From positions 2,968,779-3,032,778 of the forward strand of contig CAADRB010000003.1 in the NCBI GenBank assembly GCA_900708905.1: DNA of 64,000 nucleotides, read 5' to 3'. Under the pieces are notes generated by a model that made no database searches, was not told the origin of the DNA, and worked only from the letters and a program-made list of their open reading frames with translations. The DNA is from Hymenolepis diminuta (lineage: Eukaryota > Platyhelminthes > Cestoda > Cyclophyllidea > Hymenolepididae). Both the position numbers and the translations under genes were made by a program. Positions within the stretch are counted from its first letter, which is position 1. Each line of letters begins with the position of its first letter. Below are positions 13,037-24,375 of the stretch, in pieces.

Positions 13037-15568
13037 TACAAAAAAAGAAAAACAGCAAAATGAAAGGTGTTTAATCTAAAATGTCTACTTGATGGTATAA
13101 AATAGTAATATTGCAGATGACCCTGACTTACAGATAATTAAATATTTTGTTGACTAGAACAAAAATTCCGAATGAAATGAATTTTAATAAACACTCACGC
13201 AGAATGTAACAAATGAGCGATGCTCTAATGAATTCAATACGCCAATCGATTATGCATTGTATATCTACGTGCAGTGTGTATTGCAGTCATTAAAGGTATA
13301 ATCAAGTTCCAAAAATTGTGATTTTATTAAATAAAGTTAGAAAGCTATACCCAGACGTGTTAAAAATATATGTAAAGAAGCAAACTAAATGGAGAACTGG
13401 ATTAAAACTTGTTAATTATTGAGTCAAATCATCTCCAACTGCAAATTTGCTTAAAACATACCAAGCAATAAGTAGATTAAAACAGAAAATGAGAGACCAA
13501 TAGGGAAATCCAACAGCTAAATTATATAAAATTATGTGACAAGTCTAAATTTGCTTTTAACAGGGTATCCAAGAATGTGAACTTTGAAGTTAAAATCGAA
13601 TCTAACAATGAGCAATCGAAATTACGGCAATACTCACGTAAAATAAGACCATTAACCAAACCCAAATATATCACTTCGGAGAAGGCTCTTACAGAAACCG
13701 CCCTTGAGAAAATTTACATACCTATAAACAACACTTTCTATTTATTCTCTGGAAAGAAATAAAAAAAATATTCTGATATTACAGCGGCTGTTTTTATTAT
13801 ACTTTTCGATATATGCTTTGTATGTATCTAAAATTGAATAAAATTAATTTTGAACCAATCCGGTTTGAAGTACAGTACCTGAAGTAATGAACACTAATTA
13901 TCTGATTAAATCATCTGTTTCTTTTTTAAGCCACTATTAGGCAAAAATACTGCAGAGGTATTTTTCCACCCATTTTTCTTATCAGAGTGATTCCAATTTG
14001 GTAGGAAAACCCTACATAATAGGATCAACTTCAGCGAAACTTTCTTAGAAGAATTAGTACTCGATATAAAACAATTCATTCATTAACTAGTGAAATTAAC
14101 TGAAAGTTTTGAATACTGCAAAATATAACAATTTTGCCAAAGATTTCGATGTTCTCTCGTTGTAGGCAAAGTGTCAAATTTCACTATAGAAATTCACAAC
14201 CATCGGCGGAGCAAAACGAAAGTTACCTAATTTCATTTTATATCGTTATTGAAAGAAATACTCTCCTGAAATTCTGACAGATTTTGAGATTTTCACTGGT
14301 TTAACTGATTATCAGAAATGTTTTGAGATAAAATGTGATCAATGACAACTGCAAGCTTGCTGAAACAATTTAAATCGATAAAAGTATAGTAGCTCCGATA
14401 TTTACTTCTCGAGCACTTTTCATGAATAAACGTTTAATCACTTGAAGATGACATTTCTCTGTGATGCGTACTACTAAATGCTAAACATGTTTTCAGCTTT
14501 ACATTTAACCGGTTTATTTGTTTCTAAAACTTTAAGGGAAACAGTGTGCCATAGAAAGAATAAAATATTAAATTGAAGTTGTATTTATCGATATTTTTAA
14601 GATAGAGCCGCAGATAACTTGTAAATTCTTGAATTCGTCAAAAATCCTTTAACTTTAATATTTAGAAATCACAATCCTGTTAAATCCATCCAACTAGGTT
14701 TCAATATGTATGATTCTAAACTGTATTTTCTGCCTAAATAATAACTTAAATTTTATGTGAAATTTCGCTATGAAAAGGAAGAAAATATGTATTTTTTGTA
14801 AATGAGATAGAATATAATTCGATTTTTATACATAGTTTTATACTAATTAGCATAAGACTAGTCTAGAATCGTCTTTATTACTATGTCTAAAGGTGGCATG
14901 GTAAATGTTTTGGTAGGGGAGACAGAATGAGAACAAATTGGGGAACATATAAATAGTATATTGTTGTTCTACTGAACTACTTTACTACTGTTGTTCGACT
15001 GAACACACCTAATAAATGGGGATAAAAAGGGAGATTACAACCAAGGGATTTAATATTAATGGTGAAATATGAAGGTGATATATTAATTAAAGGAGAAAGG
15101 CGAAAAAAGTGACTTAAGAGAAACCGACTTCCCCAGAGATCTGTGATAGATTTTAAAGCTAAAATTATTTATTTATGTTATATATTGTTCAATCCAAAAT
15201 TGCTATGAAGAGATTTAAAACTGCGACAACCAGTTATCGGGATAATTAAATACTAACATCATTTGTGTTAAAGAGAAAAAAAATATAAATGAATTTCAAG
15301 AATTAAAACAAACGTCGAATTTAGTAGGACTGATATAGAGGGGAGAGGTCAACCGATAGAAAATTATTTACTCTTTTATAGTGATTTAATTTATTTGATG
15401 TTTGTAAATTTTTTACCAATTCTTTTTATTGAATATAAAGTTAAAATCCTTAATTTCCTTTAATAAATTATTATGAATATTAGTGACAAACTGTGAATTA
15501 TCGTCACACCACAACACATACTTTAAATTAATCAACCTTGTTGCAACGCTTTTTAAATCTCAAAGGTG
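13037..15568. other. AT-rich spacer between divergent MARK and TBP-like genes
   Basis: This should hold the upstream non-coding exon and promoter of the kinase gene (the acceptor at 13037 needs an upstream donor or a trans-spliced leader) and the promoter of the TBP-like gene. It is very AT-rich. I see no coding exon, RNA gene or clear repeat in it. Confidence 0.5.
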
Positions 15569-16419
15569 ATGGATAGTTCACCATCGAAAGGGTCTAAGAA
15601 ATCCACCCCAGTTAAACCCCTCGTTATCCATAAATTTGTCCCCTCACGGCCGAAAGTTGAGCTCTATGACGGACTCACTAAGCCAACTATATAGTAAGTT
15701 TATTTATTTATGGCAATATTTCAGTAATGTCGTCTCATCAGTCGATTTGGCTTGTCCAATCGAACTTAGAAAGGTCGTTATGTTTATCAGAAATGCTGAA
15801 TATAACCCAAAAAGATTTACGGGTTGTGTTATTCGACTTCGTGAACCAAGGGTCACCTGTCTACTCTTCAGCACTGGCAAAATGGTGACCACTGGAGGCA
15901 GATCTGAAGAAGCGAACAATTTAGGTGCCAGAAAATGTGCTCGTGTAATTCAAAAGCTAGGATTTCCCGTAAATTTCCTTTCTGATTGATATTGAATTTT
16001 TTCAGGTTCAGTTTAACAACTTCAGAATTCAAAATGTTGTTGGTATCGTAGACTTAAAATTCCCCATTCGATTGGAGGGATTGCTTATGGCCAATGAACA
16101 AATGGCACAGTAATTTTGTTACAAACATATTTGTGTTTCTTCGCTGTCTTCTTTTCCTAAACTTAGTTTTCTGTAGATATGAGCCCGAAATCTTCCCGGG
16201 TCTGATCTTTAGGATCATTAATCCAAAATTAGTTTTTCTTATTTTTGTCAATGGAAAAGTCATTATAACAGGTACTAATATTTGGTTTTATTCGTTGTGC
16301 TAATTTCTATTATACGCCTTATGTTTGTTTCTTTTTAAGGTGCGAAGTCTGTGGAAATGATATATGAGGCTTTAAACACGGTGTATCCCGTATTGCTAAA
16401 ATTCAGGAAAATGGCATAA
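15569..16419 (+). CDS. TBP: Divergent TATA-box-binding protein (TBP family)
   Basis: TBP binds and bends TATA DNA and nucleates the RNA polymerase pre-initiation complex. Exons 15569-15693, 15725-15968, 16006-16109, 16177-16271 and 16340-16419 sum to 648 bp and code 215 residues. All four introns (31, 37, 67 and 68 bp) are GT-AG. After a 37-residue basic leader come the two TBP repeats. Repeat 1 contains N-A-E-Y-N-P-K-R-F and R-E-P-R; repeat 2 contains [25 protein letters not shown] and F-V-N-G-K. The four phenylalanines that wedge into DNA in TBP are all kept (F73, F90, F164, F181), which argues against the TBPL1/TRF2 class. Repeat 1 is unusually diverged: T-G-C-V-I replaces A-A-V-I-M, and T-G-G-R replaces T-G-A-K. 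It could be the organism's only TBP or, more likely, a fast-evolving paralogue. Confidence 0.9.
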
Positions 16420-19400
16420 CTTGCCCGTCATACAACTCATTTTGTTCGTGTAAATTCTTGCTCACTGCTTCCTTGTACATTCATTATCTCACAAAATATA
16501 TTCCCCCACCATCCTTGCTTTTGAAATCCGTCCTTGATTATTTATTTCGGAGAATTCGTTTAGCTCTTACTTTAGCGGTAGAATAGCCAACGGTTACTGT
16601 TATCGAGTCTTCGTCTATCTATAAAAAACATTTGATCGGCATAGTACCGTTGGGTAGAACTCAAGGCAAAGATCATTTTTCTAATGAAACGAGGAGTCTG
16701 AAGGGTCCAAAAAACGGTGTTTGCTGTTCAATCGAGTAATTTAAATTACAGCGGCTTGTGAGGTTTGACCAATTTTAAATACGTTATGATTTCTTTAGAG
16801 TCGTCAGGTGCCAAGGTAAACTAAAAAGAAAGCATTTATGAATCGTGGCTAATGGCGAGTCATTGACGTTGACATGGAAGTCCCTTGTTCTACTGGGTTG
16901 TTATGGGCAAAAAAACGAACTGCCGATTCTCGTTTCCCAAAATCTAAATTTTCATCTCGATGGAATTCGAGGAAAATAGTGCAAGGTTGCAGATTCTGTG
17001 CGAATTTTTGCAGAAAAGTAAGTGATGAATTGGATTGTCGATAGGGTTAAGACTTCACAGGCTTGGCGAACAAATACTTCATTCTCGGATCCTTTAAATT
17101 TTATGATGGGTAAGGAGGAGTGAAGCTTCGCACATCATAATGTCATCCGTAACGTTAACAATAATTTCAATGTAGTTCTTTTCAAATTGCCTTTTGAAAA
17201 AGACGTATTTTTCTGGTCTGCGTATTGAAGACAGTGCATTTGGCTTTAATCCCTGATAAAGTAACATTAGAAGTAAGACAAGGTTAGGCTTAATATCTCC
17301 TCATGAAGCTGATGACCTTTCTAAGACAAACAGGAAGTAACAGCCTTTAATGGGAAAGTAGGCCAAAAGTTGGGTTGAGCATGTAGAAACCAATGGGAGG
17401 GGGAAGAGGAAAGCGTCAGCACTGAGCTAGAGCAATTCAGACTGTGTTAGTCAGGCAAAATCAGTTATGTTTCTAGGCACTGAGTATTTTATTCATTGTG
17501 AGTAATTGTGCGGTTGTAGGTTGAGGAACCAATCAGAAATTAGCAACTTACAAATAGGTATGAACGCAGAGCAGCGTATAACTTCTTGTGCACAGGTGCT
17601 ACATGGGCTCCTCCCTTGGGATTTGTAAGCTTAAGAGATGACGAAAAAGTTTGATTTGCTTTTTGCTCATAAATGCCTTTTCGTAGTTGTTGAAGTCCAT
17701 TCACATCATCAGAATGTTGTTATGATGAGGCGAAAAGCGTTTCGCTGGGGTATCTGCGTGTTGATCAGAGGTCTTCATTTCTCAACGATATGTTGGGGTG
17801 GGGGGAGTGGGGAGGTGACTCTGAATTAGGAGGACCACTGCGCGGATTTAATACTGCACATACTGTTTAGGCCTCTTTTCAGCAGAAGTGGGTTTTATAA
17901 GAACGAGTAAATGGCGTGGAACGGACTGAGGAGAGACTCGACGAAAAGATCGTCTATATGTACGGAGTTATGCACATTGGCAACCATGTTGATTCAAAGG
18001 AACTTTCTGCATTTACACAAAATGAGGTTGAGGAGGTGCTGAACTGTTATTGGCTTGGCGTACATCACTGGTTAGTTGGTGGAAGTGAATGGAAAGGTGA
18101 TGAAATAAATTGTCCATAGTGAACACATTTGGATTGAGTCCAGGGGCGAGCATGCTCGCCAATTAAGTAGCTCGAATTCTAAGTTGAGCTATTTGAGCAG
18201 CAAGACCAAATTAGGCTGAATAGGTCATCATTGATCTTCTTAGGGCCAACAAAAAAACAGCCTTAGCAAGTGAGAAAACCAGGAGTTGTGTCGGACTAAT
18301 GTATAGTAGACAATTGAAAATGATTAAAGAGGAAAGGAGGAAGGAGGGTATTAGGATTAAATATGAGGCGTCAGTTCTGAGCGAGAATAATATGAGTCAG
18401 TAGACGTGAAATGCTTAGAGAGATTGAGCAGTTACTACATCATGAATATCCTTAACCTTTCCTCAAATTATATCTTAAAATTGTGTATTCGCTTGTTCGA
18501 ACAGTATAATACATATTGCATGCTTCACATACTATTTAGTGCCCATAACAATGTAAAGAAACCTACAAGGATTAGGTATGAGAAAGCATTGGAATGGGGG
18601 AAGATAACAAACTAGAACAATAAGGCATGAAACGGAGAGGGGGTCAAGAAGAAATAAATATTGAAATCAGGCTATCAGGAATCATATTCTATTCGAATTA
18701 TGAAATCAGTAAGATGTCCAGACTCTCTTGAGCACCATAGTATGTTCATATTTCATGAATTAAATACCAGACTCCGGTATGAGTTTAGAGATTACTGATC
18801 AGTTGATTGGTCATTCCACCTCGATGCTACATAAGTAAACAAATACATTATAGCATTCCTAGTGCCGGTGGCACAGTGGTCTGTCAGGATGGAGGTTAGG
18901 AGCTCATGATCTAGAGGCGTGGAAAACCAACCTCATTGGTTGATTCTGGTCGAAAAAAGAGGAGGGTGGAATGAGAGTTTTTTATACGCGTGGCACAGAG
19001 TTATCTTTCCCCTAAGCGAGTTAAGTGTGGAAAATTGCTTTAAATGTTGGCAAATAAACGTAAGGTCAAATTTTGAGCTCATTTCGTTTTTTTAGAGAAG
19101 AAAGATCAGTGTCAGTTAATTTGAATTTAATAATCTAGCAACAACCACCCTCACTTGGATAAGAAGCCAGATATGTAAATCAAATGGATATTACCTCAAA
19201 ATTCCAAATTGGAGCATTGTAAAACGAAGAGTTGGTGGGGGAGAGAGGGGGAGAAAGAAGGGCGGCTAATAATTAAAGGCGAGGTGTTCACCGGAAGCGT
19301 TTAGAGGAGAAGGAAGAGCACAGTATGACTGGCGAGACGACAGTAAAGAGTGCAAAATTTTACGAATAAAAGGCAATTTATAAAGTAATAAAACCGAGCT

Positions 19401-19492
19401 AGAGGAATCCGGAACAAAAAAATCAATACGAATGGAACTTTGAAATTAATGAGGAGTTAGAACTGCAACAAGGCCATACACTTAGTAGAATA
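16420..19492. other. Spacer with a possible first coding exon and a SINE-like piece
   Basis: No complete gene is recognised. At 16960-17017 (+) an ATG opens a 19-codon frame (M-E-F-E-E-N-S-A-R-L-Q) ending in a strong A|GTAAGT donor, which looks like a first exon, but I found no partner exon. About 17793-17816 is a G-run tract, and 18861-18920 resembles a tRNA-derived SINE head. The remaining open frames have no support. Confidence 0.4.
18861..18920 (+). repeat. tRNA-like SINE head, degenerate copy
   Basis: The segment begins G-C-C-G-G-T-G-G-C-A-C-A-G-T-G-G, similar to a polymerase III A box (T-R-G-C-N-N-A-G-Y-N-G-G) and to the tRNA-like segments near 33.56, 58.4 and 60.2 kb. No folded tRNA is evident. 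Confidence 0.35.
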
Positions 19493-19522
19493 ACACATGG
19501 GCTGAAAAGTCCCGGGCCTAAC
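19493..19522 (+). repeat. Mariner left terminal inverted repeat
   Basis: 30 bp beginning A-C-A-C-A-T-G-G-G-C-T-G, an exact reverse complement of 20747-20776, next to a TA target duplication. Confidence 0.97.
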
Positions 19523-20040
19523 AAAAAAAATTTTTCTGGTTCAAAATTAGCTTCATTCATCAACGTAATCTCCATCAAGAGCAACGCAATCATTCCATCG
19601 CCGCTCTTACATTTCAATACCACTTTTGTAGAACGATTTATCTTTTGCCTCAAAATAGGCCTCAGTTTCAGCGATGACCTCTTCATTCGTGCCAAATTTC
19701 TTACCGGCGAGCATTTTTTCAGGTCTGCGAACAGCCAGTAGTCGCTGGGAGCCAAATCTGGCGATTACGGTGAATGTGGGAGCAATTCGAAGTTCCATTC
19801 ACGTAGTTTTGCCATTGTTTTGATTGACTTGTGACACGGTGCGTTGTCTTGATGAAACAAAATTTTTTTTGCCATATGCGGCCGTTTCTTTGCAATTTCG
19901 GACTTCAAACGCTCCAATAACGCTACATAATAGTCACTGTTAATGGTATTTCCTTTCTCAAGATAGTCCATGAATATTACACCACCCACATCCCAAAATA
20001 CCGAGGCCATAACCTCTCCAGCCCATTGTTGTGCTTTCGG

Positions 20041-20416
20041 NNNNNNNNNNNNNNNNNNNNNNNNNNNNNNNNNNNNNNNNNNNNNNNNNNNNNNNNNNNN
20101 NNNNNNNNNNNNNNNNNNNNNNNNNNNNNNNNNNNNNNNNNNNNNNNNNNNNNNNNNNNNNNNNNNNNNNNNNNNNNNNNNNNNNNNNNNNNNNNNNNNN
20201 NNNNNNNNNNNNNNNNNNNNNNNNNNNNNNNNNNNNNNNNNNNNNNNNNNNNNNNNNNNNNNNNNNNNNNNNNNNNNNNNNNNNNNNNNNNNNNNNNNNN
20301 NNNNNNNNNNNNNNNNNNNNNNNNNNNNNNNNNNNNNNNNNNNNNNNNNNNNNNNNNNNNNNNNNNNNNNNNNNNNNNNNNNNNNNNNNNNNNNNNNNNN
20401 NNNNNNNNNNNNNNNN
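20041..20416. other. Assembly gap (376 N) inside the mariner
   Basis: A run of N within the transposase. Because the whole element is 1,284 bp with the gap included, the gap size appears to be close to the truth. Confidence 0.99.
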
Positions 20417-20746
20417 CTGCGTTCTGCATCATCGGTGTCTCTACGACCACGTTTGAGGTCAGCAAACCAAGGTTTTATTGTTGTTTCTGATGGAGCTGAG
20501 TCTCCATAACACTTTTCAAGCCATTGCTTCGCTTAAACGGTATTTTTTCCCATCAAGAAGCAGTGTAAAATTAAAACATGAAATTGTTTTGATCCATTGT
20601 TTTGAAAATAACAAAAGTAGCGTCACTCTTAGCACAATAACTCACAAAGTAAGGAATAGAATATCATAAAATTTTAACAGCTGTCTTTTGAAGGTGAGTA
20701 TTAACTGAAAGAAAGGTGATTGCAGCAAAACTAGCGCCATCTATGT

Positions 20747-20776
20747 GTTAGGCCCGGGACTTTTCAGCCCATGTGT
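20747..20776 (-). repeat. Mariner right terminal inverted repeat
   Basis: 30 bp, an exact reverse complement of the left terminus, followed by TA at 20777-20778. Confidence 0.97.
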
Positions 20777-20778
20777 TA

Positions 20779-21880
20779 CATGATAAATTTATCAATGATT
20801 GATAGCAAATTTTGAGAAAGATTTCATAACTTCATTCGCATTTTTAGAATCTTTTGGCTATTGAAAAATTATCTTATATAAAATTTTTATTGAACTATGG
20901 ACTTCACTATTCGTACACAAATTTTTTAATGTGAGTTTCATAAATATGATAAATTACAGATGATTTTCTTCGCTTCTTAATTAACTGGCGCGTCTAATTC
21001 GTAGAGCGAAACTCTGAAGAGGCTAAACTTATAGTGAAGTAAATACATATCATGACAGTCTGTCATATCAATTCGATTATATAATAAATCAGATAAATTG
21101 ATAAACAATTAAAAGGGACATTTAAGTCCGCAAATGGCAAGAGTTTCAAGAAATTATGTCACTAACTCTTGCAATTCTTCTTGAATGATTCTGATGGCAC
21201 CATATTCATATTAAAAATAAAAATTAATGAGCCATTTTTATTTCATTTTAAAGTGTGTTCCAAGAATAACTCGTTAACACATTCATTTAATCCTGCTCTC
21301 TCTCGTCACATATTTCATAAGTCTTAGACTTTTATTAGAAATAAACGAAATAAAAATGTTTACTTTTCTATATAATACGAAATTACATAATATTATATTC
21401 ATCTAGTTGTCATGTAATATCCTACCGGTGAAGGTAAATAACATGTGTTGTCAACAATAATTATTAAATCACAGTCATATTTACTATTTAACTTGATAAG
21501 CTACCTGCTCATCATCATATGTTTCGCGTAGAGATACTACAAAACTGTGAGATATCTAAAAAATAGTCAAAATAAAATAACAAATTTACAAATAACAAAT
21601 AAGTAAGAAATTGAAAAAAACAATTGGAAATACTTTATTTAAAGACAATGTGTCTGATACAAGATAATATTGAGTAAGAACGAAAAAATACCATACATAT
21701 AAAATATAAAGTTTAAGAAATCAACGGAAATTGAACAAATTGGATTAAAACCCTTAACAGGGATTTTGATTATGGATTCATCATTAAATGTCATTTCGAA
21801 ATGTGCCATTTATCTTACTATAGTTTTAATAGCCTATTTTGAACGCTGGGCGCTCACTTCAGCAGTATCGTGTAACAGAA
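20779..21880. other. Very AT-rich spacer upstream of RPL37A
   Basis: No gene or recognisable repeat is seen. The last hundred bases should contain the RPL37A promoter. A T-T-C-A-G followed by 20 nt and the ATG could be an acceptor for a spliced leader. Confidence 0.5.
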
Positions 21881-22193
21881 ATGGTATGTTGTGTTGCCAT
21901 TTTAATACGTTGTTTAGGCCAAGCGCACGAAGAAGGTTGGTATTACTGGCAAGTATGGTACTCGTTATGGTGCTTCGCTGAGAAAGACTATTAAAAAAAT
22001 CGAAGTCAGTCAGCATGCTACCTACAACTGCAATTTCTGCGGTAAAGAAGCCCTTCGGAGAAAGTCTGCCGGAATCTGGGCCTGCAAACGATGCGGTAAG
22101 CGAATCGCAGGTGGAGCCTACGTTTGTAGTACCGCTGCTGCCGCCACTACTAGAGCCGCTATCCGTCGTCTTCGTGATACACTAAAGGGATAG
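21881..22193 (+). CDS. RPL37A: 60S ribosomal protein L37a (eL43)
   Basis: This is a zinc-ribbon protein of the large ribosomal subunit. Exon 1 is only the ATG (21881-21883), exon 2 is 21918-22193, and the intron between them is 34 bp (GTATGT...TTTAG). The product is 92 residues, the same length as human RPL37A. It reads [20 protein letters not shown] near the start and has the zinc ligands C39-X2-C42-X14-C57-X2-C60. The C-terminal third (A-I-R-R-L-R-D) also follows the family. A coding exon consisting of just the start codon is common in ribosomal protein genes. The gene lies between a dead mariner and a convergent TMEM9 gene and has no functional link to them. Confidence 0.97.
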
Positions 22194-23674
22194 TCCTTTG
22201 TATAATACAACTTCTATGGGAAAGTGTCTTATACTGCTTGGTGTTCTAATTAAGGGGTAATTTAGTTATATGTGGCTTTCTAGTGTTTCATTTCTATATT
22301 TAACAGTTAATTTCGCATTTTGGCTGCACGTTATTAATTCGCTTGTGGTTAACGATTAAATGTAACCGTATTGTGAGGTAGTCTCTTTTTTTAACCTGCA
22401 CTCGACAAAATGCATCCAAACTTTCCCGAGGGAATTTCATCACACGACGAACGTTCGTCTATAATACAATTTTTCTGTCCGAAGGTGGGGGTCTGCTTCG
22501 CGAATGGTGAATTCAAGCTTACGTCAAACATTGAATGCTTATGCGGAATAGCTACTAAGCTCTACGCTCATTGGCGGGAATCATTGGTCGAAATGTTGCT
22601 CTAAAGAACACTTGATGTTAAGGAATTTTAATGGTTTGTGGTCTTCGGACAGAGTGATGAATGCTAGACTAACGTTCTACTTTATAAGAGTAGAAGATGA
22701 TGGTTGCGATTGTGTTAATGCCCTTGAGAGCTTGCTGGCGACCGCAGCAGGAAGGGGTCGTCGGATGCGATGCAAATGGATAACTTAACATTTTTTAATA
22801 AGGTCAGGCAGTTTTTTGCCTATGGGGTCGTTCTATCCTCAGCTTGCTTTAGCAGCTTATGTTGGGAAAGAGAAAGAATATGCCTGGAGATATCTTTTGT
22901 GATTGTCGCAATTTGGATAGGGCAGATACTTATGTACCATTTATCTATCTGCGTTGAGTCCTAGTTGTAGGTAACTGTATTCTTCCCGTCGACCATTGTC
23001 GGTCCGTTTTGGCAAATGGGCCGTATAGTAATCGATGCACTAATTTTCTTGAAGGCTTCACGGTGGCGCCCATAGAGTGGATGCACTGCGTTTGTTCGCG
23101 CACCTAGTAACTGTATTTGTGAAGTAGGATTGCAGGAGGAATTAAATAAACTAGACGGAATAGTCATGTGCATATTCGACAAAACTGAAAGTCAGAACGA
23201 TAATCGACCATGGGGTATGCGCCGCTAATAGTGCGGGGGAATGCTGTGATCGACTCCGGTACAATTGGCCAGAATCCGTGTTCGAGTAAGGCTCTCCATC
23301 ATAGCGAAGTAACAAAGTAAAGTTGAAAATAGTCATATGGCCGTCGCACAAGAGAGCACAGACGAAGCAGTTTGGAGGCGGCACTGAGGTTTATTAAGTT
23401 TGATAATGGTGAGAGGGAGGTGTATACGTGTTTATCGATTGAAGATTTACCATTGGAGAGCAGCTTTGAAACCAAAAAACTGCAACACAACTAACGGCTC
23501 GCCGCACGTCCACAAAACAAAAAGAGATGTTTAAGCATAACCGACCAAAAAGTCGTTTATAATGAAATCAGTGTTTGTGATTGAATAAATAAAGTAACTA
23601 TGTAAAATTGAAGGGAGGGGGGAGCAAAGTTAACAAAAAACTAATCAGATACAATATTTTGTGATTGTGTGGAT
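22194..23674. other. Spacer between convergent RPL37A and TMEM9 genes
   Basis: This holds the 3' untranslated regions. The base composition rises in GC at about 22390-23480, and a 64-codon plus-strand frame (22410-22604) is open there, but it has no splice context or family resemblance. I call nothing here. Confidence 0.45.
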
Positions 23675-24375
23675 TTAATTGAGAATAGTGCGTTCACCGA
23701 ATACGCGTTCGCGCTGTGCTTCGATGCGACCTTTCCAATTTGACTGCTGATCTCGGACTCGATTCACAACTGCAGTGGAACCGGAAGGACCCTCGCTTCT
23801 TCCGCATTGCTCATCTAGAACACAAAAGACAGAAACAGGACAGTTAGTTTATAGGAAGGGAGACTACTTCATTCGTAATAAGATTTTGTACTTTGTGAGG
23901 GCATAGTGTAACTGCGGAAGGGTCGGAAAGTCTTCGATGGTGAAAATGAATTTTGTTGAGTTTCACTCACAAGACCTTTTCTCCGTGAAGCCAAGAAAGG
24001 CTCTAGAATAAGCATAAATAGAAGATAAATCGAAAGTGTCGACAGGATAACGACAATCATGATCACAACAACTTTGATTGTGGCAGTGTTTCGAACTTGG
24101 TATTTACAGTCACAATAAGGACAAAGATCCGATCTATCTTCTAACATGATTTGACAAGTACTAAGAGTAATGAATAGAATAATACGAATTTACCATTTAT
24201 CAGAGGGAATAGATTTAACATAAACTGATCTTTTGGGTTCTGTTGAGGATCCGTTTGACGTCTTAGGGACTGAGTGATCAACACACACACATTTACATCT
24301 GGCATCTTCGTAAGCTGCTTCAACAGCAATAGAAAACGCTACCAAAACCAACGGGACACAAAATCTACTCCACAT
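23675..24375 (-). CDS. TMEM9: TMEM9-family lysosomal/endosomal membrane protein
   Basis: TMEM9 proteins are type I membrane proteins of late endosomes and lysosomes. Exons 24194-24375, 23971-24160 and 23675-23809 code 168 residues (human TMEM9 is 183). Residues 1-20 form a signal peptide. A-Y-E-D-A-R-C-K-C-V-C follows, matching the family's E-D-I-R-C-K-C-I-C. The Cys-rich lumenal part continues with L-C-P-Y-C-D-C-K-Y and T-I-K-V, then a membrane span at about 90-112 ending L-I-L-E-P-F. The C-terminus (S-N-W-K-G-R-I-E-A-Q-R-E-R-V-F-G-E-R) matches the family's W-K-L-Q-V-Q-E-Q-R-K-x-V-F-D-R. Intron 1 is 33 bp. For exon 3, the acceptor ending at 23810 (T-A-G-A-T-G-A-G) is the one that keeps the phase with the GTGAGT donor. 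I chose the ATG at 24375 because it gives a clean signal peptide; an upstream in-frame ATG exists at 24444. Confidence 0.9.

Larger units (their letters stand above)
19493..20776 (-). mobile_element. Mariner (DD34D) transposon, full length but inactive
   Basis: The element is 1,284 bp, the usual mariner length. It has two 30-bp terminal inverted repeats (19493-19522 and 20747-20776) that match each other perfectly, flanked by TA duplications (19491-19492, 20777-20778). The transposase runs on the minus strand. Its N-terminal part (about 20417-20540) reads Q-W-L-E-K-C-Y-G-D-S-A-P-S-E-T-T-I-K, and the catalytic part reads H-Q-D-N-A-P-C-H followed 34 residues later by the S-D-Y aspartate. It is broken: a TAA replaces a codon just after the P-H-S-P motif (about 19763), one base is lost in the A run before M-L-A-G-K-K (about 19714), and another TAA follows G-I-E-M (about 19606). 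The first part of the frame also looks decayed. About 376 bp are hidden by N, including the first catalytic Asp. The C-terminal wording resembles cecropia/irritans-type mariners. Confidence 0.95.
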
